64,000 nt of DNA, taken from assembly GCA_947561585.1 (NCBI GenBank), contig CANNZV010000865.1:124001-188000 (forward strand), written 5' to 3'. Source of the DNA: Caprella mutica (lineage: Eukaryota; Arthropoda; Malacostraca; Amphipoda; Caprellidae). Under the pieces are notes generated by a model. That model was given only the letters and a program-made list of their open reading frames with translations. It was not told where the DNA came from and did not search any database. The position numbers were made by a program, and so were the translations under genes. Below are positions 33,801 to 46,000 of this stretch, in pieces; positions within the stretch are counted from its first letter, which is position 1, and each line of letters begins with the position of its first letter.

Positions 33801-35436
33801 TTAACAAATATCTAATTTATGACACAGCTATCATAAATCAAAATGAAAGTGGCAAAATGAGTATGTATAAATAATAATAATTCTGACTAAAAATATGTAG
33901 GTAACTAGCAGCTAAATTTTTTTAACAAATCAGAATTATAATGACTACAAAAAAAAATATGAAAAGCTGTAGCTATAGTTACTTTCACAATAATTTCAAA
34001 GTAAACCGAAGTTTCATTGAGGATATAGCAACACAATACAGTTAGTAATTAATAAACCTAATTAAATTGAAGGCTAAATAGCTAGTCCACTAAATAGAAA
34101 ATTTAATAGTTATGTAATGAAAAGATAATAAATGCTGTGCAACTAATTTGATTCACCTTCATCAAGTAAGGCAGGACAATATAAACCGCATTGAAGGGAG
34201 TAGCTATGAATACTCTTCCATCACTTGAAACAGTATTGTCAATGAACCAAGATCTGGAAAGCAAAAATCATAATTAAAGATTAACCAGCTAGGATCACAT
34301 AAAAATACAACTGAACAAAAAAATCTTTTTTATAATTATATAAATTTAATTAAAAAACATTAATACTTGGGATATATTATAACAATAATCAATCAATATG
34401 AATTCAAATGTATATAGCAACATATCTATTTCTATCTAAAATTATGATAAAATAATACTTCAGTAAATTTTGAACCTGATTGGCTGATTAATTCTAGCAT
34501 TTAGGCTTGAGCAGAAAAATTAAAAACAAAATCACAAATTTAATATACAGCTAATATATGAGAGCTTAGGATTTTACAGAATCACAGTAACTAGCTATTA
34601 GACATAAAAGAAAATTGACAATAAACTGCCCTCTTTTTCAGAATGGGCTAAAAAGTCACCTTGTTCCCTCATCAAAGGCATTCAGTTCTGCTAATTTAGT
34701 CTCTTCTTTTTCATTGGTTGCGAGGAGGAACATTGCTGACGAGTCAAGTTGAGGATGGCGCAGAGGAATGCATTCAATCTGCTTGCACGATGCTAATTCA
34801 TCTGTAAGGTGAAAATGACCCAAGTTGCATTTTATGGTTAAAAATTGGCTGATGCTTAAATATAAGCACTTGGGCTTATTTTTATACTGTCAGAAATGAA
34901 ATAATAACATTAAAATTCAAATGGTGGAAGCCTGAAAACCAAGTTGCACAGGCTGGCAAAGTTGCAAACTATAACTCAATTTTGAGCAAAAATTTCACAA
35001 AAAAGTTAAAAGCTGCTGCAGAGCCAACTGAAGAAGAAGAAATGAAGAAGCTGGGAACCCGAACATTTTATTTATAACACAGCCAATTAGACATATGGAT
35101 ATCTGAGTTTGGACCTTTTGAAATCATGAAATGTAAGCCAATTAAGTGGCCTGAAAAGTGAAAGCTGAAAAGAAAAAAAGTGAATTGATTCCATGATTTA
35201 AAAATGATATAATAGTCAACTCAATAGCCTAATAGGTATTATATTAATGAAAAATTTACTGTTTTACCTTTTATAAAATATAAGACTCATCACTGACACT
35301 ACTGGAAAATCACGATTGCAGAAAAAAAATTGCACTCACCATTGACAAAAAATATTTTTGGGCAATTTTCTTTATTTTCAGATGGAGGGGGAGGAGGTTC
35401 AGAACTCACATTCCTATTGGACTTTCTGGGACTCAT
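30888..35436 (-). CDS. RNASEH2B: Ribonuclease H2 subunit B, 7 exons, complete
   Basis: Non-catalytic subunit of the nuclear RNase H2 complex, which removes ribonucleotides and RNA:DNA hybrids. Exons: 35340-35436, 34660-34801, 34157-34253, 33553-33664, 32956-33120, 32061-32269, 30888-30977; 303 aa, close to the human 312. Features recognised in order: an N-terminal triple-barrel-type segment with SWFIDNTVSSDGRVFIATPF (the SWFI...ATP signature), the dimer-type LDQLLMDSEF segment, KYNEEKTLSWLEDK (family KY.KEKTL.WLE.K), LSMAHGLLSEYIPE (family YAHGLISDYIP) and an EDYTK patch. The protein ends in KSIMSFFGKK, a PIP-box-like PCNA-binding tail as in the human protein. Stop TGA at 30888-30890. All phases match. 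Its exon 6 acceptor is the edge of a tandem acceptor array. Confidence 0.95.
31603..31685. repeat. Small palindrome in the last RNase H2B intron
   Basis: ATTTAACTTCTATTCTAATT and its complement AATTAGAATAGAAGTTAAAT flank the palindrome ATATCCATGATACC, resembling the centre of the palindromic MITE at 488-689. Probably a related short element. Confidence 0.7.
32263..32575. repeat. ~59-bp tandem array of RNase H2B exon 6 splice acceptors
   Basis: ACAGTTCTGAGAAAATTAGA-type units start at about 32263, 32322, 32381, 32440, 32495 and 32546. On the minus strand each reads TTTTCTCAG then AACTGT, the real acceptor of exon 6 (exon edge 32269). All six copies keep the pyrimidine tract and the AG, giving six stacked candidate 3' splice sites. 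Because the spacing is about 59 bp, most alternative choices would shift the frame. Confidence 0.9.
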
Positions 35437-36420
35437 TTTCTATGATTATAATTCAGCTTCCAACTCAATCTGCAAACAGATAGCTAATTATTATTTTTTA
35501 TGTAAGGGAAGATTAACATCAAAATATTATGTAATATTAATAATGTTAAATGTAGGTAGGTACCTACCTAACTACCTAAACTTAGCTTAAATAATTAGTT
35601 AAATAACAAACAAGGTTAGGTACACTGTAATATGTTTTCAATAAGGTTAGTAAAATTCCTTCAAACGATGAGATTTGAACAACTATCTTGAAAAATATAA
35701 AATATATGAACTTTTCTAAATTTCGTTGAATATGAATCTTTTCAATCAAACTTGACTAACTATGTAATTAAGTTGTAGATACTTTAGACACTAAATGAAA
35801 CAATATTTATCTAACGATCTTGATAGTTTAATATAATAAATTTTATAAGTTTTAAATAGTAACAAGTTATTTCGGACTCTCACTCTAGTTCGACAAATAA
35901 TTATAAGAAAAATTCGCGGGAGATTTTTTCAATTTTCTAAAACTCGGAATAATTTGAAAAGAATGTATCGAAGAATTGCACTTAGCACTGACCTGAATCA
36001 ATTTTAATTTTATCGAAGATTTGTGAAAATTGAGTCCTTAATTCTGATTTTAAAATTTAGAAAATTACATAATATCAAAAAGACCTGAAAATTTAATTTT
36101 GTACTAGGTATTCAGGAAATTAGATAGGTACCTGAAACTGGTAGACGCATGTTTTACTAAGGAAAACTATATGGCCTTTGTATATTACCTAGTATTTAGA
36201 AAATTTATTTCATAAAGTTGTGATTAATTTTCACTTCCAAGATAGCCTAGTTATTCTCAACTAGATAATTCAAGCTTAGAAAAATTGCAATATTCACATT
36301 CATGAAAGTTATGGTCGATAAATGGAGACTTACCCCTACAGGGAGAAAGAAGGAATTGGTGGTGAGTGATATGAAAACAGGTGAGGAGCATGTCTGATGT
36401 TTCGTGTGAGAACGAATACT
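35437..36420. other. Divergent intergenic region between RNASEH2B and ELAC2 (left part)
   Basis: Sequence between the two divergent start codons. AT-rich, with TAGGTACCTACCTAACTACC near 35552-35575 the only notable motif. No CCAAT or TATA box can be assigned confidently on either strand. Confidence 0.4.
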
Positions 36421-36421
36421 T

Positions 36422-36673
36422 TTAGGTTGGGGTAAAGAGCTAGATTTGTTGGTGGGGTGTAGGTTGTGGGGTGCAGAGGAGGAGACTTTGGAACACTTCT
36501 TGTTGTAGTGCCCTGTACTGGTGGTGGTGAGGGAGAGATATGGAGTGGTTAGTATGGGTGGAGTGATGAGTTTTGGAGAAAAAGATCTTGAGAGAGCGTG
36601 GAGTTTTTTGGAGGAGGCTTGGGATGTGAGGAGGGTGTTGGTTAGAGAGGAGGTTGCTGTTGCCAGAGGGTAG
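36422..36673 (+). pseudogene. Non-LTR retrotransposon 3'-end fragment (reverse transcriptase C-terminus)
   Basis: The plus strand, frame of 36467, reads a stretch typical of the end of jockey/R1-like LINE ORF2: CRLWGAEEETLEHFLL, stop, CPVLVVVRERYG, then MSFGEKDLERAWSFLEEAWD. This matches the C..C...EET..H.L..C knuckle pattern of these elements, with one knuckle Cys replaced by Trp and an in-frame stop. The sequence is GT-rich, unlike its surroundings, which marks it as foreign. Only the last ~80 codons are recognisable; the copy is dead. A G-rich run follows at about 36747-36756. Confidence 0.75.
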
Positions 36674-37094
36674 GGGTGGAGGACTGGGGGATGGGGTCTC
36701 GACCCTGCATTAGGGGCTGGAAAGTGTAATGTCGAGAGTTCCAGGAGGGGGGGGGGCAGTGGCGCTGAAAAGCCAAATTATAGAATCCCCCCAAAATTCC
36801 AGTTCCAGGTGAATTTCTAGGTTTTACATATTTCTAACATTAATATAAAAAAATTATGAATTTTTGTTATCTCCTCTGAGAACAGGTTCAATTTAATCAG
36901 AATTTATAAGAAATTAGTAAACATTTAATATATTACATCATTTCTGTAATTCGCCCTATGGTGACATTATTTTCAATATCTTAGTGCAGACGATATAAGG
37001 TGAAATGTGGTGAAAATCAGCCTTAGTTTTATCTTATTTTCTGTGACGAACGCATGTCCTCCGTTACATTGTGCGCTTTTCTTGTAGAAAAGAT

Positions 37095-40000
37095 ATGTTT
37101 TATAGAAGTTTTCATAACATAAAGACAATTTATAGTCAATTGAACCCTGTTAGAGACAAGAAAGCTGTTTTAGATTTGTTTGTTTGCCAAACACGTTTCA
37201 AATCTTCTGATAATAAAATACGGTTACAAGAATTGAAAAAAACTCTATTAGGCATGAGTCAACCAGTCCCTAAAAAGCCAAAGGTAACCATCATATATTC
37301 ATATACCTATATTTTAATATCAATCATTAGACGAGTAACATATTATAATCAATTACCTACTTATTTTTTTTAAATTATTTTCTACTAAGCTACTTCATTA
37401 ATTTTCATACTATGATACCTGTGATTTTGTCAAGTTGTGGACTTGTGGTTATTGGTTAACAACTATTAAACTAAAACTATGCATATTACCAGACTGCAGA
37501 AACTGGTAAACTGTTCTTAGTTAGAGATATCTTATTCTGTTATTTCTGTTCACAGTAAAATTAATGTAAATACTAAATACAAACTTATTACAGAGATTAA
37601 GTCATTAAATTTGTAAATTTTATAATAAACAGGAATTAATTCAAAATTGTTCTTTGAGAATCAACTTGCTGAATATGGGACATTTTTATCATTTTCTGTT
37701 AAATCACTCTTCGGTTTCTTCCTATATCCTGTGTTAACTTTTATTTTACTGAGAAAATGTCAAAATGATGAAAATTAGTTTCTTGGAAAACACTCAAATT
37801 CCAGTCTGCAAAGCATGTACAATCTGTCTGACTGTCTCCAGATATTTAACTTTTGCAGCAATTTCTCTCCAAGAATTTTCAAATTTCTCTCCAAAATAAC
37901 CAAAAATCTCAAAATACTCTCCAATAATTACATGTAAACATAGGAATTAATTAGAAAATTGTTGCCGGATAATTCAGGAGATTAATTTGAAGTCCTAAAT
38001 AGTCGCCGGATAAACTTCACAACTTCATGCATCTTTTGCAGACTGGCTTAAATTACACTTACTTTATCTGTCTCCCAAGTAATAAAGTATGTCCTGATGT
38101 CCATTGTCCACACTCGCCATTCTAATGGCGAGTTTCCTAGTTTCAGAGAATGTTGTTCATTGAGTCGCCAATATATATATTTTTTCAAAATAAGTCAACT
38201 AAAATTAGTAATGCAGTCGCCAGTCGTCATAATTTAATTCCAATTTTGAAAGTCAACAGTCGTCAATAAGCCATGTTTCAAAGCATGGCCAAAGTCGCCA
38301 GTATATTGGCGACTTTTGAGAGGTGAAATAAGTTGGAAAACATGTAAATAACCATTAAATTACTCTTATAACAATCTCAAGAGATACACATGCTGACATG
38401 CATCAGACATGAAGCCTAAGGATGTTACCAAGTATTAAATCTTCACTAGGAAATTGAATTTCTTCTTTAAAGTATCTGAAATGTGGCGACCTGTGTCTAT
38501 TTTCTAACTAAATGGCGACTTTTCAACCCCACTTGGAAACATGGTCAATATACCTATATTATTATAACAACCTAAATTAATTGAGAGCGTATCAGCCAAT
38601 CAGAGAGAGGCATACAACTGATACCAGCCAATCACAGAGAGCCTGAGAGAGGCATACTTTCTTTCATAGTTATTCATTTTTTTTTTTCGATAATTAGTCA
38701 GAGAGCATCAAATTAAAATGACAAGTAGTGACCACATCATTCATAACAAAAGAACACCGAAAACAGAAAACTGATGCACAATTTGAATTATAGCTAGCTA
38801 GCTACATCATGGAGCGCGTAATATCAAAACAAAATGGCGGCTTTGTTTACATTTCAACAGAGAAACAGCGCGGTTCCGCTGTTTATGATTATGAGTCACC
38901 AATTTTAATTTTAAATCTAATTTAACTGCTCATTAGTCGTCTATATATGTGAAAGATGCTTATTTTCACAAATTTTAAGTTGAAAATTTATCGGCGACTT
39001 TGTACATACTCTTGAACTAGGGCGAGTTTGTGAAGGTTATTTTAAGCCTTTAAATTGTAAATGGCGAGAAATATTTATTTTTCTCCTATGCTACCCAGAC
39101 TGTATATCATGGTAATTTCCACTGACTTGTCGGTGGAATTTTTCTCCATTAAAAATAATATTCTGACAAAGTCGGTGGATTTTTAGCCAATTATTCCTAT
39201 GTTACCATTAATTTTCGGTGGAAAAATGGGTAAAAATTGGTGGATCAGCCAAATTACTAGATATTTATGGTGGATTTTTTCAGCTTTTTCTAAAAGTCAG
39301 TGGAAGTTTTTGCACCAAATACAGACTGGTATGCTACCAGTCTAAATAGTTCAGCAGGATTTGTTGATTAATCCTGCGCCCAAGTCCTATTTAATTCCTA
39401 TATTCCCATGTTATTTGTTGCGCCCAAATACTTTTTTCTGTAAAAAAACTTGGGTCTGAGGAGATCTTCTTTACAGACTGGCTATGCTACAATGTTATTT
39501 TGGAGAGAATTTATGATAATTTGATCATTTTTGGAAAGAAATTTGGGTTCTGGAATCTGTTGGAAGGTTTATGAGCCATACTATAATACTTCGCTTGTCT
39601 TGACCCAGACTGCAGTCTGCAGGAACTAGTGAACTGTTCTCTAAGAAATCCTCTATTTTGGCTTCTGTTTTCAGCGAAATACATGTAAATATAGGAGAAA
39701 ATTAAGGATAGTTTACACAGAAAATGTTAAAAATGTCCCATGTTTTGCAGACTGAGGCCAGTCTGCAAAGAATGCACAATCAGTCTCCAGATATTTAATT
39801 TTTGGGGCAATTTCTCTCCAAGGATTTTCAAATTTCTGTCCAAAATCACAAAAAAATTCCAAATACTCTCCAATAATTACATGTAAACATAGGAATTAAT
39901 TAAGGAATTGTCGCCGAATAATTCAGGAGATTAATTTCAAGGCCTGAAAAGTGGCTGGGTAAATTTCACAACTTCATGCATCTCTTGCAGACTGGGACTG

Positions 40001-43000
40001 AGGTCACTCTTGACTGTTGTCCATCTTTCAGCTATTTTTATATGCTAAATCAGTAAATCACATAGATTGAATATTAACATTCACAGTCCTAATGATCAAT
40101 TCAACTTTTAATTTCTTGCAGAAATTCCGTGAGTCTGGTTCCAAAAGGAACAAGAGTGGCAGATACCCAGCCTCTCACATCAGCCTTCAAGTTCTTGGCT
40201 CTGGTGCTCATGGAGTTCCCCCTTCACTTTACGTCTTCACTGGACAGCAGAGGTGAGACAACTAATAGAGAAAAGAGCCTTCAGAAATTATAGCTCTTAC
40301 TTCACTGAACTAATATATAATAATTATGTAACTAATCTGCTAAATATGAAATATTTTAACAGTAGGAGTAACAATCAGTTTGTTCTTGTCCTTCGTCTCA
40401 TGTTTTAGATTAATTTACAATTATAACTATTCTATTATTTTAGTTTATTATTTTGTTATCTCACACTTGTAATTTATTCTATTAGCTACATTGCTAAATC
40501 TCTTAAATTAGACTATTTTTATAATAGTAAAGTTAAAGTTAAACCTTCAGTAGTTCAGTTAGGTGTAATATTCTTATATAGCTACATTAGATCATTTGAT
40601 GCAAGATTCAGATGTAGTAGCTAACAATCGGTTTGTTCTTTAACTGATGTCTTTCAGATTCAATCATTTCTGTCAAATACTTTTCAGCTACCTATTCAAC
40701 TGCGGGGAAGGTTCCCAACGACTTGCACAAGAGAACAAAGCAAAACTCATCACTGTCGACAACTTATTTGTCACTCACAAGTCTTGGCGCAATGTTGGTG
40801 GCATCCCTGGAATGCTACTGACTATGCAAGACATGCAGGATTCGGTCAAAGACATCACATTGCATGGACCGCCAGGCATTGTAAGTCATTAATTCCAAAT
40901 TTGTAACAAGAGCTTTATATACATTTCTTAGTTTTCATGGAAGCTAGCTAATATACCATTGTTAGCAAATTAAAATATTTATTTCTGACTGCAAAATCAC
41001 AATTTCTTAAACTTCATCTTCAACAAATAATTCCATGTTTTCTATTTTTTCAGCACAGTCTGTACACAGATACTAAAAATTTTATGAATTTCAAATTCAT
41101 TTCCATCAAATACAATTTTTACTCTGACAACGATGGCACATTTGGCAGCAGTGATCAACCCCTAACAATAAAAGCAGTCCCTATTTTGGCACAAAAAGAT
41201 GGAGATACCACAGTTCCTGTGGAATATGTCTTATTACAAGGTAGCTAAACTATGTTATTTTAAACACTCAAACCGAACATTTCCAATTAACGAATGTGGG
41301 TCTATGGTTTTAGTTGAGTGTCATAGTAGCTACAAATTAATAATCAAATATACTTATATTTGAGCAAAAGTCAGATCTATGATAATTATAAATTGTGTAA
41401 TTAACTATTCAATATCTCATCTAGGCTTCACAAGGACAATTATCAATTCAACCACAATTTGACCTCCATTGAATTTTTTTTAAATCTTGGAACAGTCTCA
41501 TTAGTAGGGTTGTGACAATAAGCTTTCAAAATCATAGATCTTAAGAATATCACAGACGAAATGAAATGGTATCGAATACTATATACCGCTGGTGTAGAAC
41601 CATTCAATACTCTTTAGTTCATCAGGATTTCAGAAGCATATTGTCACAACCCTAGTTCTAATTGCTCACATTTTCCAGAGTCTGTAGCCAATGAAGGCAT
41701 CAGAGGAGAGAAGCGCGTCTCTTCTCCTGAAGTTACGGAGAATAAGAAGTCGAGACATGAGGAGTTTAACACGGATATGGCTGTGGCTTATATATGCAGA
41801 ACAGATGCAAAGGTTAGTAGTTAATTGAAAACATTTGAACAACAGTTTGAAAGAAAATTCCTACATATACCCTCTTATAGATACTTTCCGGTAGTTTTTA
41901 CAGTGGAATAAAAACTTTACCATCTGCTCTGGTTATTAACCCCTATGGTGACATATGGTAAGTTCCGAATTATCGGTCAGTACTACATCTTCGGACATAT
42001 AAGAAATGAAAATAAAATTTTTTTGTTATTATTACACAGTGCTATCTAACAATTGGCAGAAGTATTAGATAGCACTGTGTAATAATAACAATTTTTATAT
42101 TGTTTTTTCTTATATGACCGAAGATGCAGTACTGACCGATAATTCGGAACTTACCCTATATGGCCCTTTTTGAATGATGTGTTTGGCAAAAAAAATTAAG
42201 ATATTCTTTTCAAACAACCTGATAAATATTTGTGTACTCTTTCATTTATCAGAGCCCTTGTGTACACTCACATTAGTTAATTACAAATTTAATTTTTTTT
42301 TAATGTTTAATTTGCTTTTTATAGCTATAACAAGAATACCATAAAAATTCAAACATTTTCGTTTACCAAATTCTAAGTCTTGTAATTTTATTATAAGCCA
42401 ATAATTTTTTTTCTATAATTCTATAAGTTAATGAATTTCTCTCTTCTAGTTAGGCAGACTGTGTTTAGAGTCGTGTGTTAAGGCTGGTGTACCTCCCGGT
42501 CCATTGCTTGGCGAGCTAAAAAGCGGCAAAGACATCACACTAACAAACGGAAGTGTCGTGAAAGCTAAAGATGTCACTGAACCTGATGATCCCGGAGCAG
42601 TTTTTGTTGGTATGAATGAGGACATTATATTTATTTACCGATTATTTATTAGTTTATTTCGGTGACAAGTTTGAAGTTCATTTATTTATTGATGTTTTTG
42701 TTAATTAATAGGATTTTTTTTACAGTGGTAGAAGCACCAAGTCTGGCCCACATGAAGAGTCTAGTGGAACATCCTTCCTTCATTCCTCATCAGAAAAATA
42801 GTGACCCTAAACATATAGCACAGGTACCAATCATAGAAAACTATTCTCATCGATTGATGACTAGGACCAAATTCTTGACTATAGTTTAAAAGAAAATACT
42901 TCATAACTGAGGTGCATTTAATAATTCAGGTCCTTCACAACTCAGAAGTTTTACTGTAAAATAATAATTATTATAGTTTTTTATATGACTGAAGATGTGG

Positions 43001-46000
43001 AACTGAACAATAATTCGTAACTTAGCTACCCTATGTAAGGAATGAATATTCTAATTGAAATATTAATAGATTTTAACCTTCCATTTATTTGAAGCAATTT
43101 TTAGCATAGATGACATAAATTTCAGTTTAAATTATTTGTAGTTTCATTAATTCAAATTCTTGGTAACCAGTGATGGAACAATGAAACTATTCAGTTGTGA
43201 AAACATTTTATTTATTTTTTTGACATATGACATATTCACAAGAAGTTGATAAAACAAGAATAAACATGATAACTTTCGACAATAAAGTAACCATCCCTTC
43301 TTCAGGTAGTTATTCACTTCACTCCGCCAGACGTTATGGCTAGTCCTGAATACAGGGAATGGAGTGCACGTTTCCCCTCCACGACAACTCACATAGTAAT
43401 CAACGAACAGAACAACTGCACGGGCTCAGAAGCTATACTACGCCACCAGCTGAAACTGAATTACCTGAACCCTAAGTTGTTCCCCAGTCTGCATGATAAG
43501 AGTATTCCCGAGTGTAGTGCAGAAGAAAAGAAAATAGATATTGAGAGGTCCGATTTAATGCCGGGTTGTGAAAATGTGATTAAAGGAAAGACGAGCCTGG
43601 CGTATCACATCAGACCCAACACAAAACTCTCTACGTAAGTTGATGCACTTTAAATTTTCTGACATCTTTATTTTGATGGTTTATAGCTTGATATTTTTAT
43701 TTCATCAATTTTGAAAAAAATATTCTCGTGTCCCTAATTATTATTTTCTATATTCTATTTGGATGAATTCATAAAACTTAAAAATCAAATTCACATTACT
43801 TAGTTTTTTACTATCAAATATTTAATGAAAGTATCATAACAATACTTAATATTTAAAAAAATTTAAAGCTACACTAAATTAATCTTCAATATTGTCAGTC
43901 TAAATAAAGATAATTTTTTTTTTATTATTTTAAGAAGGTTTGCTTCTTCTGGCAAGGGGGCCTTTTTTAAAAAAAGTATTGTACCTATTTAGTATCTACT
44001 TTTATTATTTATTTAAATATTTAAATACTTTTTCATTAAAAACAATTCAAATAATATCCATTTAACTGCATCTCTCTTTTTCACAATTGTTTCAGTGAGC
44101 ACTGCATCAGCCTAGACACCAAACAAATAAACAGTGAAATAGAGTCTTCAAACTGCACCCCTTGCCAAAACACTCCGCAAGATGCTACCGATACTGAAGA
44201 GTTTCCGCTAATAACCTTCCTGGGGACTGGGTCCTGCATGCCAAACAAAACCAGAAACACCTCCGGAATACTCGTCCAGACACAGTAAGTTGTTTGATTG
44301 AACGATAGTCTATCTTTTGTTTTTAGAAGATTCAGCTAAAGACTCTGCATTTCTAAAAAATTCATTATGTACCAATAATTTTAACGATAGAAGTCTATAT
44401 TTCAATGTATAGCTATTAGCTAAATATTTTTAGTGAATATTAGCAAAACCTCCTAATGTACAAAATATTTGATTGAGAGATAGAGTCAAGTTTTGAATAA
44501 ATATTAGATGTTTTAAAAGAATTACCTACACACTCTACGTTGCATTGCATTGTTATTGTAAACATTCTGATCACATTAAATTAATTCTTTGGATGACATG
44601 GTATAAATCTCAATCTTATTACTACTAAAATAATTAATCTTCTGTGTGTGAAATACAAATTTTATTGCCCAATAAACTAACTAGGTATTCCAGAAAAGTG
44701 ATCGGTATTGATTATTTGATAGTTTACTAATTTAACTTTTCCCAAAATGAACTTTTCTAATTTTCATGTTTGTAGATATTTTAAATTTTAATTTAGTCTG
44801 GGTACATGATGACAAATTTGTAAGATTTGAATATAATAGAAAATAATAAAACTGTGATTCGATAAATTAGCATTGTGCGGAGACTCTTTTCCACTTCATA
44901 ACTCGGGCGCACTTGATAGTTTTCTATAATTAAAATCATAGAAAATTATGGTCATTGGGATGAAATTCTTGGACCCTAGAATTTGAAAATAGAAAATACT
45001 TCATAGCTACCTCAAGTGCATTTCATAACTCAGGTCCTTCATTACTCGAGTGCTTCATAACTCAGGTCCTTCATTACTAGAGTGCTTCATAACTCAGGAG
45101 TTTTACTGTACTTACAGTGTGTTTTTTTTTCAGGGATGACTCTTACATGATGTTAGACTGTGGAGAAGGTACCTATGGTCAGATGGTTCGTTTGATGGGA
45201 CAGGAGGCTGCTTACAGTGTCCTTAGGAAGCTGAAAGGTGTCTATGTCAGTCACTTGCATGCTGACCATCACTTGGGCTTCATCAACTTGATGCTCCACC
45301 GCAGAAAAGCTTTACTAGCAGCTGATATGAAGGTAACATTAAACAAAATTAAGGGGTAGCTATAGTAAATAGTTACAAAAATCTCTAAATTGTTACCAGT
45401 CAATTTTATATTAGATTATTTGTTTTTGATTATTCGTTTTAAAATTCTTTTCTCACAGTAGAAACACAAATATTCAAGTTATTAACGATATTTTAAAATA
45501 CCTATATTGAAAATTGGTAATTTTCTGACATTATTATAAAAATATGTAGTCAATATTAGTGAAATAAGTCAAACGACTAAAAAGGATTTTTTAGTGAAAT
45601 AATTGATTAGCTATGAGATATTTTAATAATTGTAATATTCTTTTCATTTTTTTTAGCCGACTAGCATTCCTCTTCTCGCACCAAAAAACATTGTACCTTA
45701 CCTCTGTTCCTACAACAACATTTTTGAGGAGATTCACGACACTTATTCGTTTGTTGATAACAATGAACTCATTGATGATAGCGCCAAACCTCCAACCGAG
45801 GCCCACAAGCAGCTGTACGACAAGTTGAACCTGTCTAGTGTGTTAACTTGCCGTGTTGAACATTGCAAGAATGCAGTCGGTGTTGCCATGACTACACTCA
45901 GCGGCAAGAAGATTGTCTACTCTGGTGATACGCGTCCTTGTGACAGACTTGTGGATTTGGGTGAGTGGCAATTTTTGTATTGAGATAAATTCTGGTAAGA

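Noticed and set aside
37071..37094. GTG-initiated N-terminal extension of ELAC2
   Set aside because: A normal ATG follows at 37095 and GTG initiation is not needed in a nuclear animal gene.
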